Assembly: GCA_937877075.1 (NCBI GenBank)
Contig: CALEGD010000050.1
Span: forward strand, 1-9,189
Length of the DNA: 9,189 nucleotides
DNA from: an uncultured Acholeplasmatales bacterium
GTDB taxonomy: Bacteria; Bacillota_I; Bacilli_A; ML615J-28; CAG-698
Reading direction: 5' to 3'
Part shown: piece after piece, positions 1 through 6,786 of the stretch
How the letters are laid out: each line of letters starts with the position of its first letter
Position numbering within the stretch: position 1 is the stretch's first letter
Notes under the pieces: generated by a model
Seen by the model: the letters and a program-made list of their open reading frames with translations, nothing else
Databases searched by the model: none
Told to the model about the DNA's origin: nothing
Program-made: the position numbers and the translations under genes

Positions 1-1366
1 TATTATGTGGAGCTTCTTTTAATAGCTCAGGATTTGTTTCGGCTTCCCTAGCAATCCTTTTCATTGCTTCGATAAAACCATCGAGAGTTTCTTTTGATTC
101 AACTTCAGTCGGTTCAATCATTAAGGTCTGATGGAAAAGTAGTGGAAAGTATATTGTTGGCGGATGGTATCCATAATCCAGCAATCTTTTTGCCACATCA
201 AGGGTAGTTGCTGCATTACTCTTTAAGCCGTCAAAAACCACTTCATGTTTACAAAGACCTTCAATCGGAAGTTTATAATCCTCTTTTAATTTCTCTTTAA
301 GATAATTTGCATTTAAAACCGAAAGATAAGCAACATTCTTAGCATTTTCGTGGCCGAGAGTCAGTAGGTAGGCATAAGCTCTGACGACCACTAAAAAGTT
401 TCCGTAAAAGCCGCTGACCGCACCGATTGAAAAGTCGGAATCAGTTAACTTAAATTGCTCATCTTGTTTTTCTACACGAGGATTAGGTAAAAACCTCACC
501 AATTCTTCTATAACTCCAACCGGACCACTTCCGGGACCACCGCCTCCATGAGGAGTCGAAAAGGTCTTATGAAGATTAATATGCATAATATCGAAGCCCA
601 TATCGGCAGGTCGACTTAAGCCTAAGAGAGCATTTAAGTTAGCGCCGTCATAATAGAGGAGACTGCCGTTATCGTGAAGCAAGCGAGATATTTCCAGAAT
701 ATCTTTCTCAAAAATTCCGAGGGTATTGGGGTTGGTTAACATGATACCAGCCACTTCATCATTTAAGATTTCTTTTAACTTTTCAATATTTACAGTTCCT
801 TCCGGAGTCGATTCAACTTCAATGATATCGAGACCACAAACAGTAGCGGAAGCGGGATTGGTACCATGAGCGCTGTCTGGAACAATCACTTTTCTGCGTT
901 TATAGTCACCTCTTGAAAGGTGATACTGCTTCATAATCATTAATCCTGTAGCCTCCCCATGGGCTCCAGCAAAAGGATTAAACGAAAACTCAGCCATCCC
1001 AGTTAAAGTGGAAAGCATTTTTGAAGTCTCATAATAAATTTGAAGTGCACCTTGAACTGTACTTTCCGGTTGCAAAGGATGAAGATTAGTAAATCCCGGA
1101 AGAGAAGAAATCTCTTCATTAATTTTCGGATTGTATTTCATTGTACAAGAGCCGAGGGGATAAAAGCCTTCATCAACTCCGTAATTCTTTTTCGAAAGAT
1201 TTGTATAATGACGTACGACATCAAGTTCAGAAACTTCGGGAAGCATTAATTCTGATTTACGAAGCAGTTTTTCATCTAAAAACTCTTTAGTCTCCAAATT
1301 GCTCTTAGGAAAGCTATAACCGATTCTTCCCGGTTTTGAGATTTCAAATATTAATTTATCATACAT
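1..1366 (-). CDS. gcvPB: Glycine dehydrogenase (decarboxylating) subunit 2, P-protein beta chain; 3' end outside window
   Basis: This is the PLP-carrying half of the split P-protein. With GcvPA it decarboxylates glycine and passes the aminomethyl group to the lipoyl arm of GcvH, in the cytoplasm. The frame is open from the ATG at 1366 to the left edge, giving 455 codons. The N-terminus reads MYDKLIFEISKPGRIGYSF, a family hallmark. Other conserved blocks are YPLGSCTMKYNPKI (residues 69-82), DSAHGTNPASA (164-174), YYDGAN (238-243) and NLHKTFSTPHGGGGPG (264-279); Lys267 in this last block is the expected PLP Schiff-base lysine. The visible end, EAETNPELLKEAPHN, normally lies about 25-30 residues before the stop, so little is missing. 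The start is fixed by a GGAGG six bases upstream. The first 8 bases overlap the end of gcvPA, indicating translational coupling of the two subunits. No frameshift was seen. Confidence 0.96.
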   Translation of the reverse strand, partial: MYDKLIFEISKPGRIGYSFPKSNLETKEFLDEKLLRKSELMLPEVSELDVVRHYTNLSKKNYGVDEGFYPLGSCTMKYNPKINEEISSLPGFTNLHPLQPESTVQGALQIYYETSKMLSTLTGMAEFSFNPFAGAHGEATGLMIMKQYHLSRGDYKRRKVIVPDSAHGTNPASATVCGLDIIEVESTPEGTVNIEKLKEILNDEVAGIMLTNPNTLGIFEKDILEISRLLHDNGSLLYYDGANLNALLGLSRPADMGFDIMHINLHKTFSTPHGGGGPGSGPVGVIEELVRFLPNPRVEKQDEQFKLTDSDFSIGAVSGFYGNFLVVVRAYAYLLTLGHENAKNVAYLSVLNANYLKEKLKEDYKLPIEGLCKHEVVFDGLKSNAATTLDVAKRLLDYGYHPPTIYFPLLFHQTLMIEPTEVESKETLDGFIEAMKRIAREAETNPELLKEAPHN

Positions 1367-2699
1367 GATAAGCCTCCACCATCTTGATAAATTCATCGAT
1401 TTCCTGCTTTGTACGAACTTCAGTCGCACAGAAAAGCATCTTTCCTTGATAATTTTCTCCAAAACAAGAGAGGTCAAGACCGGAAAGAATACCATTTTCT
1501 AAGAGATAAGCGTTTATTGCCGGAACATCAAGTTTGGTTTCAAGGATGAATTCTTTAAAGAAAGGTTGATCGCTAACGCGTTTAAAGAGATTAGTTTCAA
1601 GAAGTTTTGCTTCCAGATAATGGGCATTTGTATAAGCGCGCTTGGCAGCTTCAACTAAACCTTGTTTTCCAAGTAAACTCATATATATCGTTGTATGTAG
1701 GGCCATTAAACTCTGGTTAGAACAAATATTGGAATTGGCTTTTTCCCGACGGATATGTTGTTCGCGGGCCTGAAGAGTTAAAACAAAGCCTCTTCTGCCT
1801 TCCAGATCATTTGTCAATCCACAGATTCTTCCGGGAAGTTTTCTTAAAAGTTTATCGGTAGTGGCGATAAAACCGACATAAGGACCGCCAAAGCTTTTCG
1901 GAATACCGAGAGTCTGACCGTCTCCGCAGGCTATATCGGCACCGATTTCACCGGGAGTTTTTAAAACCGCTAATGTAGAAGGGTCGACATTCATAATTAA
2001 AAGACTCTTATTAGCGTGAATCATTTCTACAATTTTCTCATACTCTTCCACAATTCCAAAAAAGTTTGGATTCTGGACTATTACAGCCGCAACTTCAGGA
2101 TTAAGTTTTTCTCCAAGAACTTTTTCAGAAATACGGAAATCTTCCGTTTCTAAATAATCAAGTTCAAGATTCCGAAAACCGGCATAAGTTTTCAAAACTT
2201 CAATAATCAAAGGATTTAAGGTTCGGCTGATTAATACTTTATTGCGTCTGGTATAGGAAGTTGCCATAAACATTGCTTCCATAGTGGCGGTAGCACCGTC
2301 ATAAACCGAAGCATTGGCAATGTCCATTCCGGTAAGCTCGGTAATCAGGCTTTGAAATTCAAAAATATATTGAAGTGTTCCCTGAGATATTTCCGGTTGA
2401 TAAGGAGTATAGGAGGTCAGAAACTCCTGTCTTGAAGTAAGAGCGGCGATTACAGAGGGTGTATAGACATCATAGCTCCCGGCACCGAGAAAGGAAATTA
2501 AGTTTTTGTTTTTCCCCGCCAGTTCCCCAAGCTTTTTCCTTAATTCAATTTCCGAAACCGCTTCTGGTAAATCTAGCTCTTTCTTAAAAAAAACTTCATC
2601 GGGAATATCCCGAAAAAGATCATCTAAGGAAGTAAGATTAATCTCATCGAGCATTTCCTTGATATCGGTTTCGGTATGAGGAAAATACTTAAACATCAT
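1359..2699 (-). CDS. gcvPA: Glycine dehydrogenase (decarboxylating) subunit 1, P-protein alpha chain
   Basis: This 446-residue protein is full length for the family. It corresponds to the N-terminal half of the single-chain P-protein and pairs with GcvPB to decarboxylate glycine. Family blocks in order are FLGAGSYDVYTP (residues 70-81), SYTPYQPEISQGTLQ (96-110), SVYDGATATMEAM (131-143), FGGPYVGF (270-277) and RRGFVLTLQAREQHIRREK (302-320) followed by SNICSNQ. It has the PLP-transferase fold, but in the split enzyme the cofactor lysine lies in the other chain. The gene overlaps gcvH by 4 nt. Two consecutive ATG codons (2699 and 2696) could start it. A weak AGGAT at 2708-2712 is 8 nt before the first and 11 nt before the second; the first is given, but relatives usually start MFKY, matching the second. 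The stop is TGA. Confidence 0.97.
   Translation of the reverse strand: MMFKYFPHTETDIKEMLDEINLTSLDDLFRDIPDEVFFKKELDLPEAVSEIELRKKLGELAGKNKNLISFLGAGSYDVYTPSVIAALTSRQEFLTSYTPYQPEISQGTLQYIFEFQSLITELTGMDIANASVYDGATATMEAMFMATSYTRRNKVLISRTLNPLIIEVLKTYAGFRNLELDYLETEDFRISEKVLGEKLNPEVAAVIVQNPNFFGIVEEYEKIVEMIHANKSLLIMNVDPSTLAVLKTPGEIGADIACGDGQTLGIPKSFGGPYVGFIATTDKLLRKLPGRICGLTNDLEGRRGFVLTLQAREQHIRREKANSNICSNQSLMALHTTIYMSLLGKQGLVEAAKRAYTNAHYLEAKLLETNLFKRVSDQPFFKEFILETKLDVPAINAYLLENGILSGLDLSCFGENYQGKMLFCATEVRTKQEIDEFIKMVEAYHV
1373..1377 (-). promoter_or_regulatory. Ribosome binding site of gcvPB inside the gcvPA 3' end
   Basis: The minus strand reads GGTGGAGGCTTATCATG. The GGAGG core sits 6 nt before the gcvPB ATG and lies wholly within the last codons of gcvPA. 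It fixes the start of the partial gcvPB gene and supports coupled translation of the two P-protein subunits. Confidence 0.8.
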
Positions 2700-3073
2700 T
2701 CGAGGATATCCTGATAACCATTGGAATCAAGTAGGTTATCGAGTTCACTTTCGTCACTGATTTTAACCTTAATGATCCAAATCCCATAAGGATCGGTATT
2801 TAGGAGTTCGGGGTTTTCAATAACCGCTTCGTTAATTTCTACAATCTCCCCGCTGATCGGTGAAATAATATCGGAAGCTGCTTTAACACTTTCAACGGCT
2901 CCGAATTCTTGGAATTGTTCAACCAAATCGCCAACCTCACCAGCTTCTACATAAACAATCGACCCCAGACTATCCTGGGCGTAATCACTGATACCGACTT
3001 TCGCTATCCCGCCTTCTACAAGGCACCATTCATGACTTTTCGAATACAAAAGATTTTCCAAAACTTTACTCAT
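2696..3073 (-). CDS. gcvH: Glycine cleavage system H protein (lipoyl carrier)
   Basis: The H protein carries the aminomethyl group on a swinging lipoyl arm between the P, T and L proteins. It has 125 residues, the usual size. The N-terminal part has the family block SKSHEWC (residues 11-17). GISDYAQDSLGSIVYVEAG (27-45) leads into the lipoyl-type hammerhead domain. The lipoylation site is Lys64 in AVESVKAASD, followed by ISPISGEIVEIN. The C-terminal NPELLNTDPYGIWIIKVK is also typical. The start at 3073 is supported by a perfect AGGAGG (3079-3084) 5 nt upstream, which overlaps the gcvT stop codon. It lies between the T and P genes of the same operon and is the expected substrate of the ligase encoded by the first gene. 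The stop is TGA and overlaps the gcvPA start. Confidence 0.98.
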   Translation of the reverse strand: MSKVLENLLYSKSHEWCLVEGGIAKVGISDYAQDSLGSIVYVEAGEVGDLVEQFQEFGAVESVKAASDIISPISGEIVEINEAVIENPELLNTDPYGIWIIKVKISDESELDNLLDSNGYQDILE

Positions 3074-3078
3074 TTTTT

Positions 3079-3084
3079 CCTCCT
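3079..3084 (-). promoter_or_regulatory. Ribosome binding site of gcvH overlapping the gcvT stop
   Basis: The minus strand reads CGTTAGGAGGAAAAAATG. The AGGAGG lies 5 nt before the gcvH ATG, and its first two bases are the last two bases of the gcvT TAG stop. A ribosome finishing gcvT is therefore placed directly on the gcvH start site. It is the strongest Shine-Dalgarno in the operon, which fits the high amounts of H protein usually needed (inference). Confidence 0.85.
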
Positions 3085-4165
3085 AACGAATGTATTTCTT
3101 GTCGTGAAATTTCTTATTCCTGACCCGGGCAGGAACGATGTTTTTTCTAATCCGGACCGCAACTTCCGTTCCGATCTTCGAATACGGAGAGGATATCAAA
3201 GCAAAAGCTAAAGATTTTTCCCACCCCGGAAGCATATAACCGGTAGTGATCTTTCCGATTTCTTCGCCATTCGCCTCAACAATATACCCTTCGCGGGCAA
3301 TTCCTCTTTCCAATAGTTCCAAGGCTACAATTTTCTTACTTAAACCTGTTTCTTTTTCTTTTCTTAAAGCTTCGGCACCGATAAAATCTTTCTCAAGTTT
3401 AACCGCAAATCCGAGCCCGGCAACGAGCGGATTTATTTCTTCGCTGATTTCATGCCCATAAAGCGGCATTGCTGCTTCAAAACGCAGGGTGTCCCTCGCA
3501 CCAAGGCCACAAAGCTTAACCTCAGAATGATTGATAAGTTCTTGGAATAACATCAGAATGTCATCATCTGATCCATAAATCTCAAAACCATCTTCACCGG
3601 TATACCCGCTTCTGGAAACCAAAAACTCTTTCCCGGTAATCATAAAGTGATCAAAAGTAAAAGCTTTTAATTCTTCCAAAGGATAAGTTGTTAATCTTCC
3701 CAGCACTTTTCCTGCTAGAGGCCCTTGTAAGGCAAGTAAAGAGAATTTTTCCGATTCATCAATAACATCCACTTCAAAGCCTTCCCTATGAGAGGTGATC
3801 CATTCAAAATCCTTATCTTTATTTGAGGCGTTTACCACCAAAAGATAATTCATAGAGTCAAATGCATAAACCATTAAATCATCGACCACTCCGCCATTTG
3901 GGTAAAGAAGGAGACCATAATACATAGTCATTTCTCCTGCAATCGGAACTTCATTTGTTAGTAGATAGTTAAGAAATTTGTTTGCATCTTTGCCGGTGAT
4001 TCTAATTTCACCCATATGGCTGACATCAAAAAGGCCACAGCTTTCCCGAACCGCGAAATGTTCTGCGGTAATACCGGTGTACTCAAGCGGCATTAAAAAA
4101 CCGCCGAACTCAACAATCCGAGCACCGTTCTTACAATGCTCTTCATACAAAACCGTTTTTTTCAT
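3083..4165 (-). CDS. gcvT: Glycine cleavage system T protein (aminomethyltransferase)
   Basis: The T protein releases ammonia from aminomethyl-lipoyl GcvH and transfers the one-carbon unit to tetrahydrofolate, forming 5,10-methylene-THF. The protein has 360 residues, a normal length. Recognisable blocks are KKTVLYEEHCKNGARIVEFG (residues 2-21), RESCGLFDVSHMGEI (40-54), PNGGVVDDLMVY (89-100, with the acidic pair Asp95/Asp96 at the catalytic position), VNASNKDKDF (111-120), SGYTGEDGFEIYG and GLGARDTLRFEAAMPLYGHE. The last is the folate-binding-fold signature, and the C-terminal barrel follows. The start at 4165 is supported by GGAGGT (4175-4180), which lies in the last codons of lplA. Gaps are 7 nt to lplA and 9 nt to gcvH, so it is in mid-operon. 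Nothing looks broken. Confidence 0.98.
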   Translation of the reverse strand: MKKTVLYEEHCKNGARIVEFGGFLMPLEYTGITAEHFAVRESCGLFDVSHMGEIRITGKDANKFLNYLLTNEVPIAGEMTMYYGLLLYPNGGVVDDLMVYAFDSMNYLLVVNASNKDKDFEWITSHREGFEVDVIDESEKFSLLALQGPLAGKVLGRLTTYPLEELKAFTFDHFMITGKEFLVSRSGYTGEDGFEIYGSDDDILMLFQELINHSEVKLCGLGARDTLRFEAAMPLYGHEISEEINPLVAGLGFAVKLEKDFIGAEALRKEKETGLSKKIVALELLERGIAREGYIVEANGEEIGKITTGYMLPGWEKSLAFALISSPYSKIGTEVAVRIRKNIVPARVRNKKFHDKKYIR

Positions 4166-4172
4166 TATGAAT

Positions 4173-5138
4173 TTACCTCCAAACCAAGTCCATTAGATCA
4201 TCGCTACTTGCGCCGATTAAATAATCGCCGATATCTATTCCTTCAAGAATCTTCTTAAAATTAATTATTGAAAACTCTTGGTTAAGAAAATATTGGTAAA
4301 ATACGGTTAGTTCTTTATTTGTAAAGAAATCGCCGTTAAAGATAATATTCTTAATCTTCCCTTTTTTTACATCAATCATAACTTCAATTCCGCCCCAGGA
4401 ATAACGTTTTTTATTTCGGAAAGTGTAAGGGGGATTTTGGTAATTCAACCATTCATTGGTAAGATAAGTCTTTTCAATTTCTTTTATTTTTTCTAAATCT
4501 GATTGATTTAAAAAAACTTCTTCATCGGAAATATAATTATAGATATAATCCATTAACCCATAAATATCTAAATCCAGATATTCTTTTAAATTTATTACCC
4601 GTTGGCGAACACTGCTGATTCCTTTCGATATTAATTTTGAATCATCGGGAGTAAGGGAAGATACCATCTTTTCAATATTGGTATCATACATCATTGTTCC
4701 GTGCAAAATCGAACCATGCCTGCTTGACATGAATGCATTTCCGGAAAATTTCTTTTCTTTAAAAAGAAGATCATTACGTCCTGAAAAAACAATATCCAAA
4801 CCTAGTTTCTTCAAAGTTTCTTGAATCAGCCCTAAATATTTAATAAAAACTTGTTCTCGATTCACATTTTTGGTTAGGAAGGTAAACATAAAACAACCTT
4901 CATCCGCAAAGACCGCCCCACCACCGGTATGACGACGGAAAACCTTAATTCCGTTTGCTTTCGTATAGTCAAGATTAACCTCGGCAGAAATAAGTTGATT
5001 CTTCCCACAAATCACTGCTTTATGCAGATCCCACAAAAAAAACAAATCGTCTTCTATCTTCGGTAAAAAGTAATTCTCAATAGCTAAATAGAAGGATATA
5101 TCATTCTTTCCATATTCTTTTAAATTTAAACTTCTCAT
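4173..5138 (-). CDS. lplA: Lipoate-protein ligase A family protein
   Basis: This enzyme activates free lipoate with ATP and transfers it to the lysine of lipoyl-domain proteins such as GcvH. It has 321 residues and matches the long LplA/LplJ form with a C-terminal accessory domain. Visible motifs are FRRHTGGGAVFADEG (residues 67-81), the lipoyl-AMP binding signature of the family; SGRNDLLF (119-126); KKFSGNAF (129-136), where Lys130 is the likely catalytic lysine; HGSILHGTMMYDTN (141-154); and KGISSVRQRVINLKEYL (172-188). The C-terminal domain has the usual WGGIEVMIDVKKGKI block and a following NGDFF. The start at 5138 has a modest AGGT 8 nt upstream. It is the first gene of the gcv operon, so GcvH is its probable main substrate (inference); 2-oxoacid dehydrogenase E2 proteins could also be modified. 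Confidence 0.95.
   Translation of the reverse strand: MRSLNLKEYGKNDISFYLAIENYFLPKIEDDLFFLWDLHKAVICGKNQLISAEVNLDYTKANGIKVFRRHTGGGAVFADEGCFMFTFLTKNVNREQVFIKYLGLIQETLKKLGLDIVFSGRNDLLFKEKKFSGNAFMSSRHGSILHGTMMYDTNIEKMVSSLTPDDSKLISKGISSVRQRVINLKEYLDLDIYGLMDYIYNYISDEEVFLNQSDLEKIKEIEKTYLTNEWLNYQNPPYTFRNKKRYSWGGIEVMIDVKKGKIKNIIFNGDFFTNKELTVFYQYFLNQEFSIINFKKILEGIDIGDYLIGASSDDLMDLVWR
4175..4180 (-). promoter_or_regulatory. Ribosome binding site of gcvT within the lplA 3' end
   Basis: The lplA gene ends TGG AGG TAA (Trp-Arg-stop) on the minus strand, and this same stretch supplies GGAGGT as the gcvT Shine-Dalgarno, 9 nt before its ATG. The spacing is slightly long. The nesting points to coupling between ligase and T-protein translation. 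Confidence 0.7.
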
Positions 5139-5350
5139 ATAATTCTACCTGCTATAATCATAACATATTTAAATAAATTATTAAATATTTTTGATTATAA
5201 TAATTTATAAAATGGCCCTAACAAGATCCATAAAAACTGATAAGTTGTTATTCAAAAAATACTATAGCAATTGGATTGTGGAAAATGTGTTGTTTTAATG
5301 GAAGAAAGACAATCTAAATTAGAAACAAAAATATGTTCATTTGTATAAAA
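5139..5350. other. AT-rich non-coding stretch upstream of lplA
   Basis: The stretch holds the lplA leader and its candidate promoter. I see no open frame of note on either strand, only a 16-codon frame from the ATG at 5298 with no ribosome binding site. I see no glycine-riboswitch-like conserved elements and no strong hairpin. Base composition is clearly more AT-rich than in the flanking genes. It may include further decayed sequence of the adjoining plus-strand remnant, but I cannot align it by eye. Confidence 0.6.
5194..5224 (-). promoter_or_regulatory. Candidate promoter of the lplA-gcv operon
   Basis: On the minus strand TTGTTA (5219-5224) and TATAAT (5194-5199) are 19 bp apart. That is a perfect -10 box with a slightly wide spacer, and it predicts a leader of about 50 nt to the lplA ATG. 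An alternative nearer the gene is the extended -10 TGTTATGAT (5157-5165), with no good -35; it would start transcription almost at the ribosome binding site. The surroundings are so AT-rich that chance matches are common. Confidence 0.38.
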
Positions 5351-5353
5351 TAG

Positions 5354-5758
5354 AATAATATTTACTATTTATACGATATAACCGGTCTGGATATTTACAA
5401 TATAGAAGATAAAATAAAAGGTGCATATTTTTTGAAGGTTTTTAATATGTAAATTGAACTTTTTTTGAAACCTTTTGAAATATTGATTGCACAAATTTTA
5501 TATTATAACGAGATGCCATTATATTACTATCGAAGGGATGATAGATTAGAAATTAATTTTGTGACTTTTTTGAATGGGAAGATTGTACCGATTGAGGTTA
5601 AGTCTAGCAAGAATACAAAATCGATTAGTTTAAGTAACATTATTGAACGAGAGAATTTAGATTATGGAATAAAACTATCTACAAATAATGTTAACTGTAG
5701 TAATCCTAGATATAAATGTTTTCCACTGTATATGTCAATGTTTATAAAAAATTACTAA
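5354..5758 (+). pseudogene. Decayed C-terminal remnant of a DUF4143-type AAA ATPase
   Basis: The 98-codon stretch from 5465 to the stop at 5758 matches, from memory, the end of the ATP-binding proteins that carry an AAA_14 ATPase domain followed by DUF4143. Visible blocks are MPLYYYRRDDRLEINFVTF, NGKIVPIEVKSSKNTKSISL and NLDYGIKLSTNNV, ending in FPLYMSMFIKN. The whole ATPase part (P-loop, Walker B) is missing. The first possible start is a TTG with no ribosome binding site. Upstream in the same frame, 5354-5449 encodes YDITGLDIYNIEDKIKGAY, which resembles the family's (S)DTGLL region, and this is cut by a TAA at 5450 and a TAG at 5351. The family's usual EIDF is EINF here. The intact members' function is poorly defined. 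It is the only plus-strand coding trace in the window and is best read as a dead gene. Confidence is high for the family of the 5465-5758 part and low for the upstream extension. Confidence 0.75.
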
Positions 5759-5817
5759 CTGTTGAAACTTATAAAGATTTTTGGTAATTTTAAAACTGAT
5801 AATCAATGTCTTTTGAA

Positions 5818-5841
5818 AATGACCCTTTTTAAAGGGTCATT
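5818..5841. terminator. Bidirectional hairpin terminator between rluA and the DUF4143 remnant
   Basis: AATGACCCTT and AAGGGTCATT form a perfect 10-bp stem around a 4-nt TTTA loop, an uninterrupted inverted repeat of 24 bases. It stands about 60 nt after the plus-strand remnant's stop and about 70 nt after the rluA stop on the minus strand, the usual position for a shared terminator between convergent units. The following T-runs are short (CATTTTC on the minus strand, ATTATCTTT on the plus strand), so strength is uncertain. Confidence 0.65.
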
Positions 5842-5912
5842 ATCTTTACCCCAGAGGAAAAATCGGGTAATAAATATTCAAAAGATTTTTAAAGAACAAA
5901 CATCCCAATTTT

Positions 5913-6749
5913 TTACAATTTGGAATTTAACCAGAACGGGATACTTTCGACTTCAACTTTTTGATTAGAAACTGGATGAATAAAACTTAAACGATAAGAA
6001 TGGAGATAAAGAAGCTCTCTGCCATTTCCATAGAGTTTATCTCCGATTACCGGATGACCGAGAGCGGAAAGATGAACCCGAATTTGATGACAACGACCAG
6101 TTTTAATTCTAAGTTTTAAAAAACTGGAATCAGAATTTTCAAAGAGCACTTTGTAAAGAGTCAAAGCCATCTTTCCATCAGCTGCAGTTTGACGACGAAG
6201 CCTATCTCCTTCAAGACGCTTAATCGGTAAGTTAATGCTTCCTCGCTTTTCCTTTAAAATACCCTCAACTTTTGCTAGATAGTCCTTTTTTATTTCAATT
6301 TGGGAAAGCCGATGATGGATAAAGCCGTTTTTTCCAACTAAAACAAGTCCTGAAGTTGCATAATCAAGTCTCGTGACCACATGAATATTTCCTTTGATTC
6401 CTTTTTGTTGATAATAATACTTAATGCGGCCGATTAGATTATCATCAAGATGTTTTTTTGAAGGTTGAGTAGAAAGATTACTCGGTTTATTAATTATTAA
6501 AAGATCATTATCCTCATAAAGAACTTCCAAAGGTTTTGAGACCGGTATTATATCGGGATTAGTTGTTTCCGGAAGGAAGATAGTTAGAACATCTCCTGCT
6601 TTTAAAGGATAATAATTTTCCGCTCTTTTGCCATTAATAAAAATTTCTCCATAGAGTTTAATCTTTCTGCCAAGGTTGCGGGAAATACCTTTTTCTAATA
6701 TATATTCCTTAACAATACTTTCTTTTTCAATCTGAAATTTAAAATGCAT
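5913..6749 (-). CDS. RluA-family RNA pseudouridine synthase
   Basis: The enzyme isomerises specific uridines in structured RNA, usually 23S rRNA or tRNA, to pseudouridine. The protein has 278 residues. An S4-like RNA-binding segment lies at about residues 13-60 (ISRNLGRKIKLYGEIFING, then LKAGDVLTIFLP). The catalytic domain begins with VLYEDNDLLIINKPSNL (76-92). The active-site motif is HVVTRLDYATSGLVLVGKN (123-141) with catalytic Asp129. KTGRCHQIRVHLSALGHPVI (216-235) and GDKLYG (236-241) are the family's later motifs. The fold is complete. The RNA target cannot be read from sequence, since Bacillota carry several paralogues. The start at 6749 has AAGGAG at 6754-6759, only 4 nt away. The gene follows the EF-G-like gene after 41 nt that contain a terminator-like hairpin, so it probably depends on read-through. 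Confidence 0.94.
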   Translation of the reverse strand: MHFKFQIEKESIVKEYILEKGISRNLGRKIKLYGEIFINGKRAENYYPLKAGDVLTIFLPETTNPDIIPVSKPLEVLYEDNDLLIINKPSNLSTQPSKKHLDDNLIGRIKYYYQQKGIKGNIHVVTRLDYATSGLVLVGKNGFIHHRLSQIEIKKDYLAKVEGILKEKRGSINLPIKRLEGDRLRRQTAADGKMALTLYKVLFENSDSSFLKLRIKTGRCHQIRVHLSALGHPVIGDKLYGNGRELLYLHSYRLSFIHPVSNQKVEVESIPFWLNSKL

Positions 6750-6753
6750 AAAA

Positions 6754-6759
6754 CTCCTT
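6754..6759 (-). promoter_or_regulatory. Ribosome binding site of the pseudouridine synthase gene, abutting a terminator T-run
   Basis: The minus strand reads CTCTTTTTAAGGAGTTTTATG. AAGGAG is 4 nt before the ATG, close spacing, and begins directly after the T-run of the upstream hairpin. No other start codon nearby has a comparable site, so this fixes the start at 6749. Confidence 0.75.
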
Positions 6760-6786
6760 AAAAAGAGAAGCGACCATTGGTCGCTT
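6760..6786 (-). terminator. Hairpin with T-run between the EF-G-like gene and rluA (terminator or attenuator)
   Basis: On the minus strand AAGCGACC-AAT-GGTCGCTT forms a perfect 8-bp stem with a 3-nt loop (6768-6786), starting 4 nt after the EF-G-like stop codon and followed by CTCTTTTT. The T-run is interrupted by Cs. It could end the EF-G-like transcript fully or partly before rluA, whose ribosome binding site comes next. The plus strand also has a T-rich tail (TTTTATTTTTT), so the element is nearly symmetrical. Confidence 0.62.

Noticed and set aside
1040..1249. Plus-strand 69-residue open frame
   Set aside because: It lies antisense inside the well-conserved gcvPB, has no ribosome binding site, and its sequence resembles nothing known.
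2909..3211. Plus-strand 100-residue open frame across gcvH and gcvT
   Set aside because: It is antisense to two clearly conserved genes and spans their junction; it is a shadow frame.
5410..5490. Apparent imperfect tandem repeat around two TTTTTTTGAA runs
   Set aside because: Similarity beyond the T-run is poor and is explained by extreme AT content.
5139..5912. tRNA, small RNA, insertion sequence or CRISPR array in the largest gene-free stretch
   Set aside because: No cloverleaf-like segment, no transposase trace, no terminal inverted repeats and no regularly spaced repeats were found by eye.
5762..5968. Plus-strand 68-residue open frame after the DUF4143 remnant
   Set aside because: It runs through the terminator hairpin and into the 3' end of the pseudouridine synthase gene; no ribosome binding site or family resemblance.
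6360..6385. Unusual active-site motif RLDYATSG in the pseudouridine synthase
   Set aside because: The two positions after RLD vary in the family (RluA itself has a similar xATSG form, from memory), and the catalytic Asp is present.
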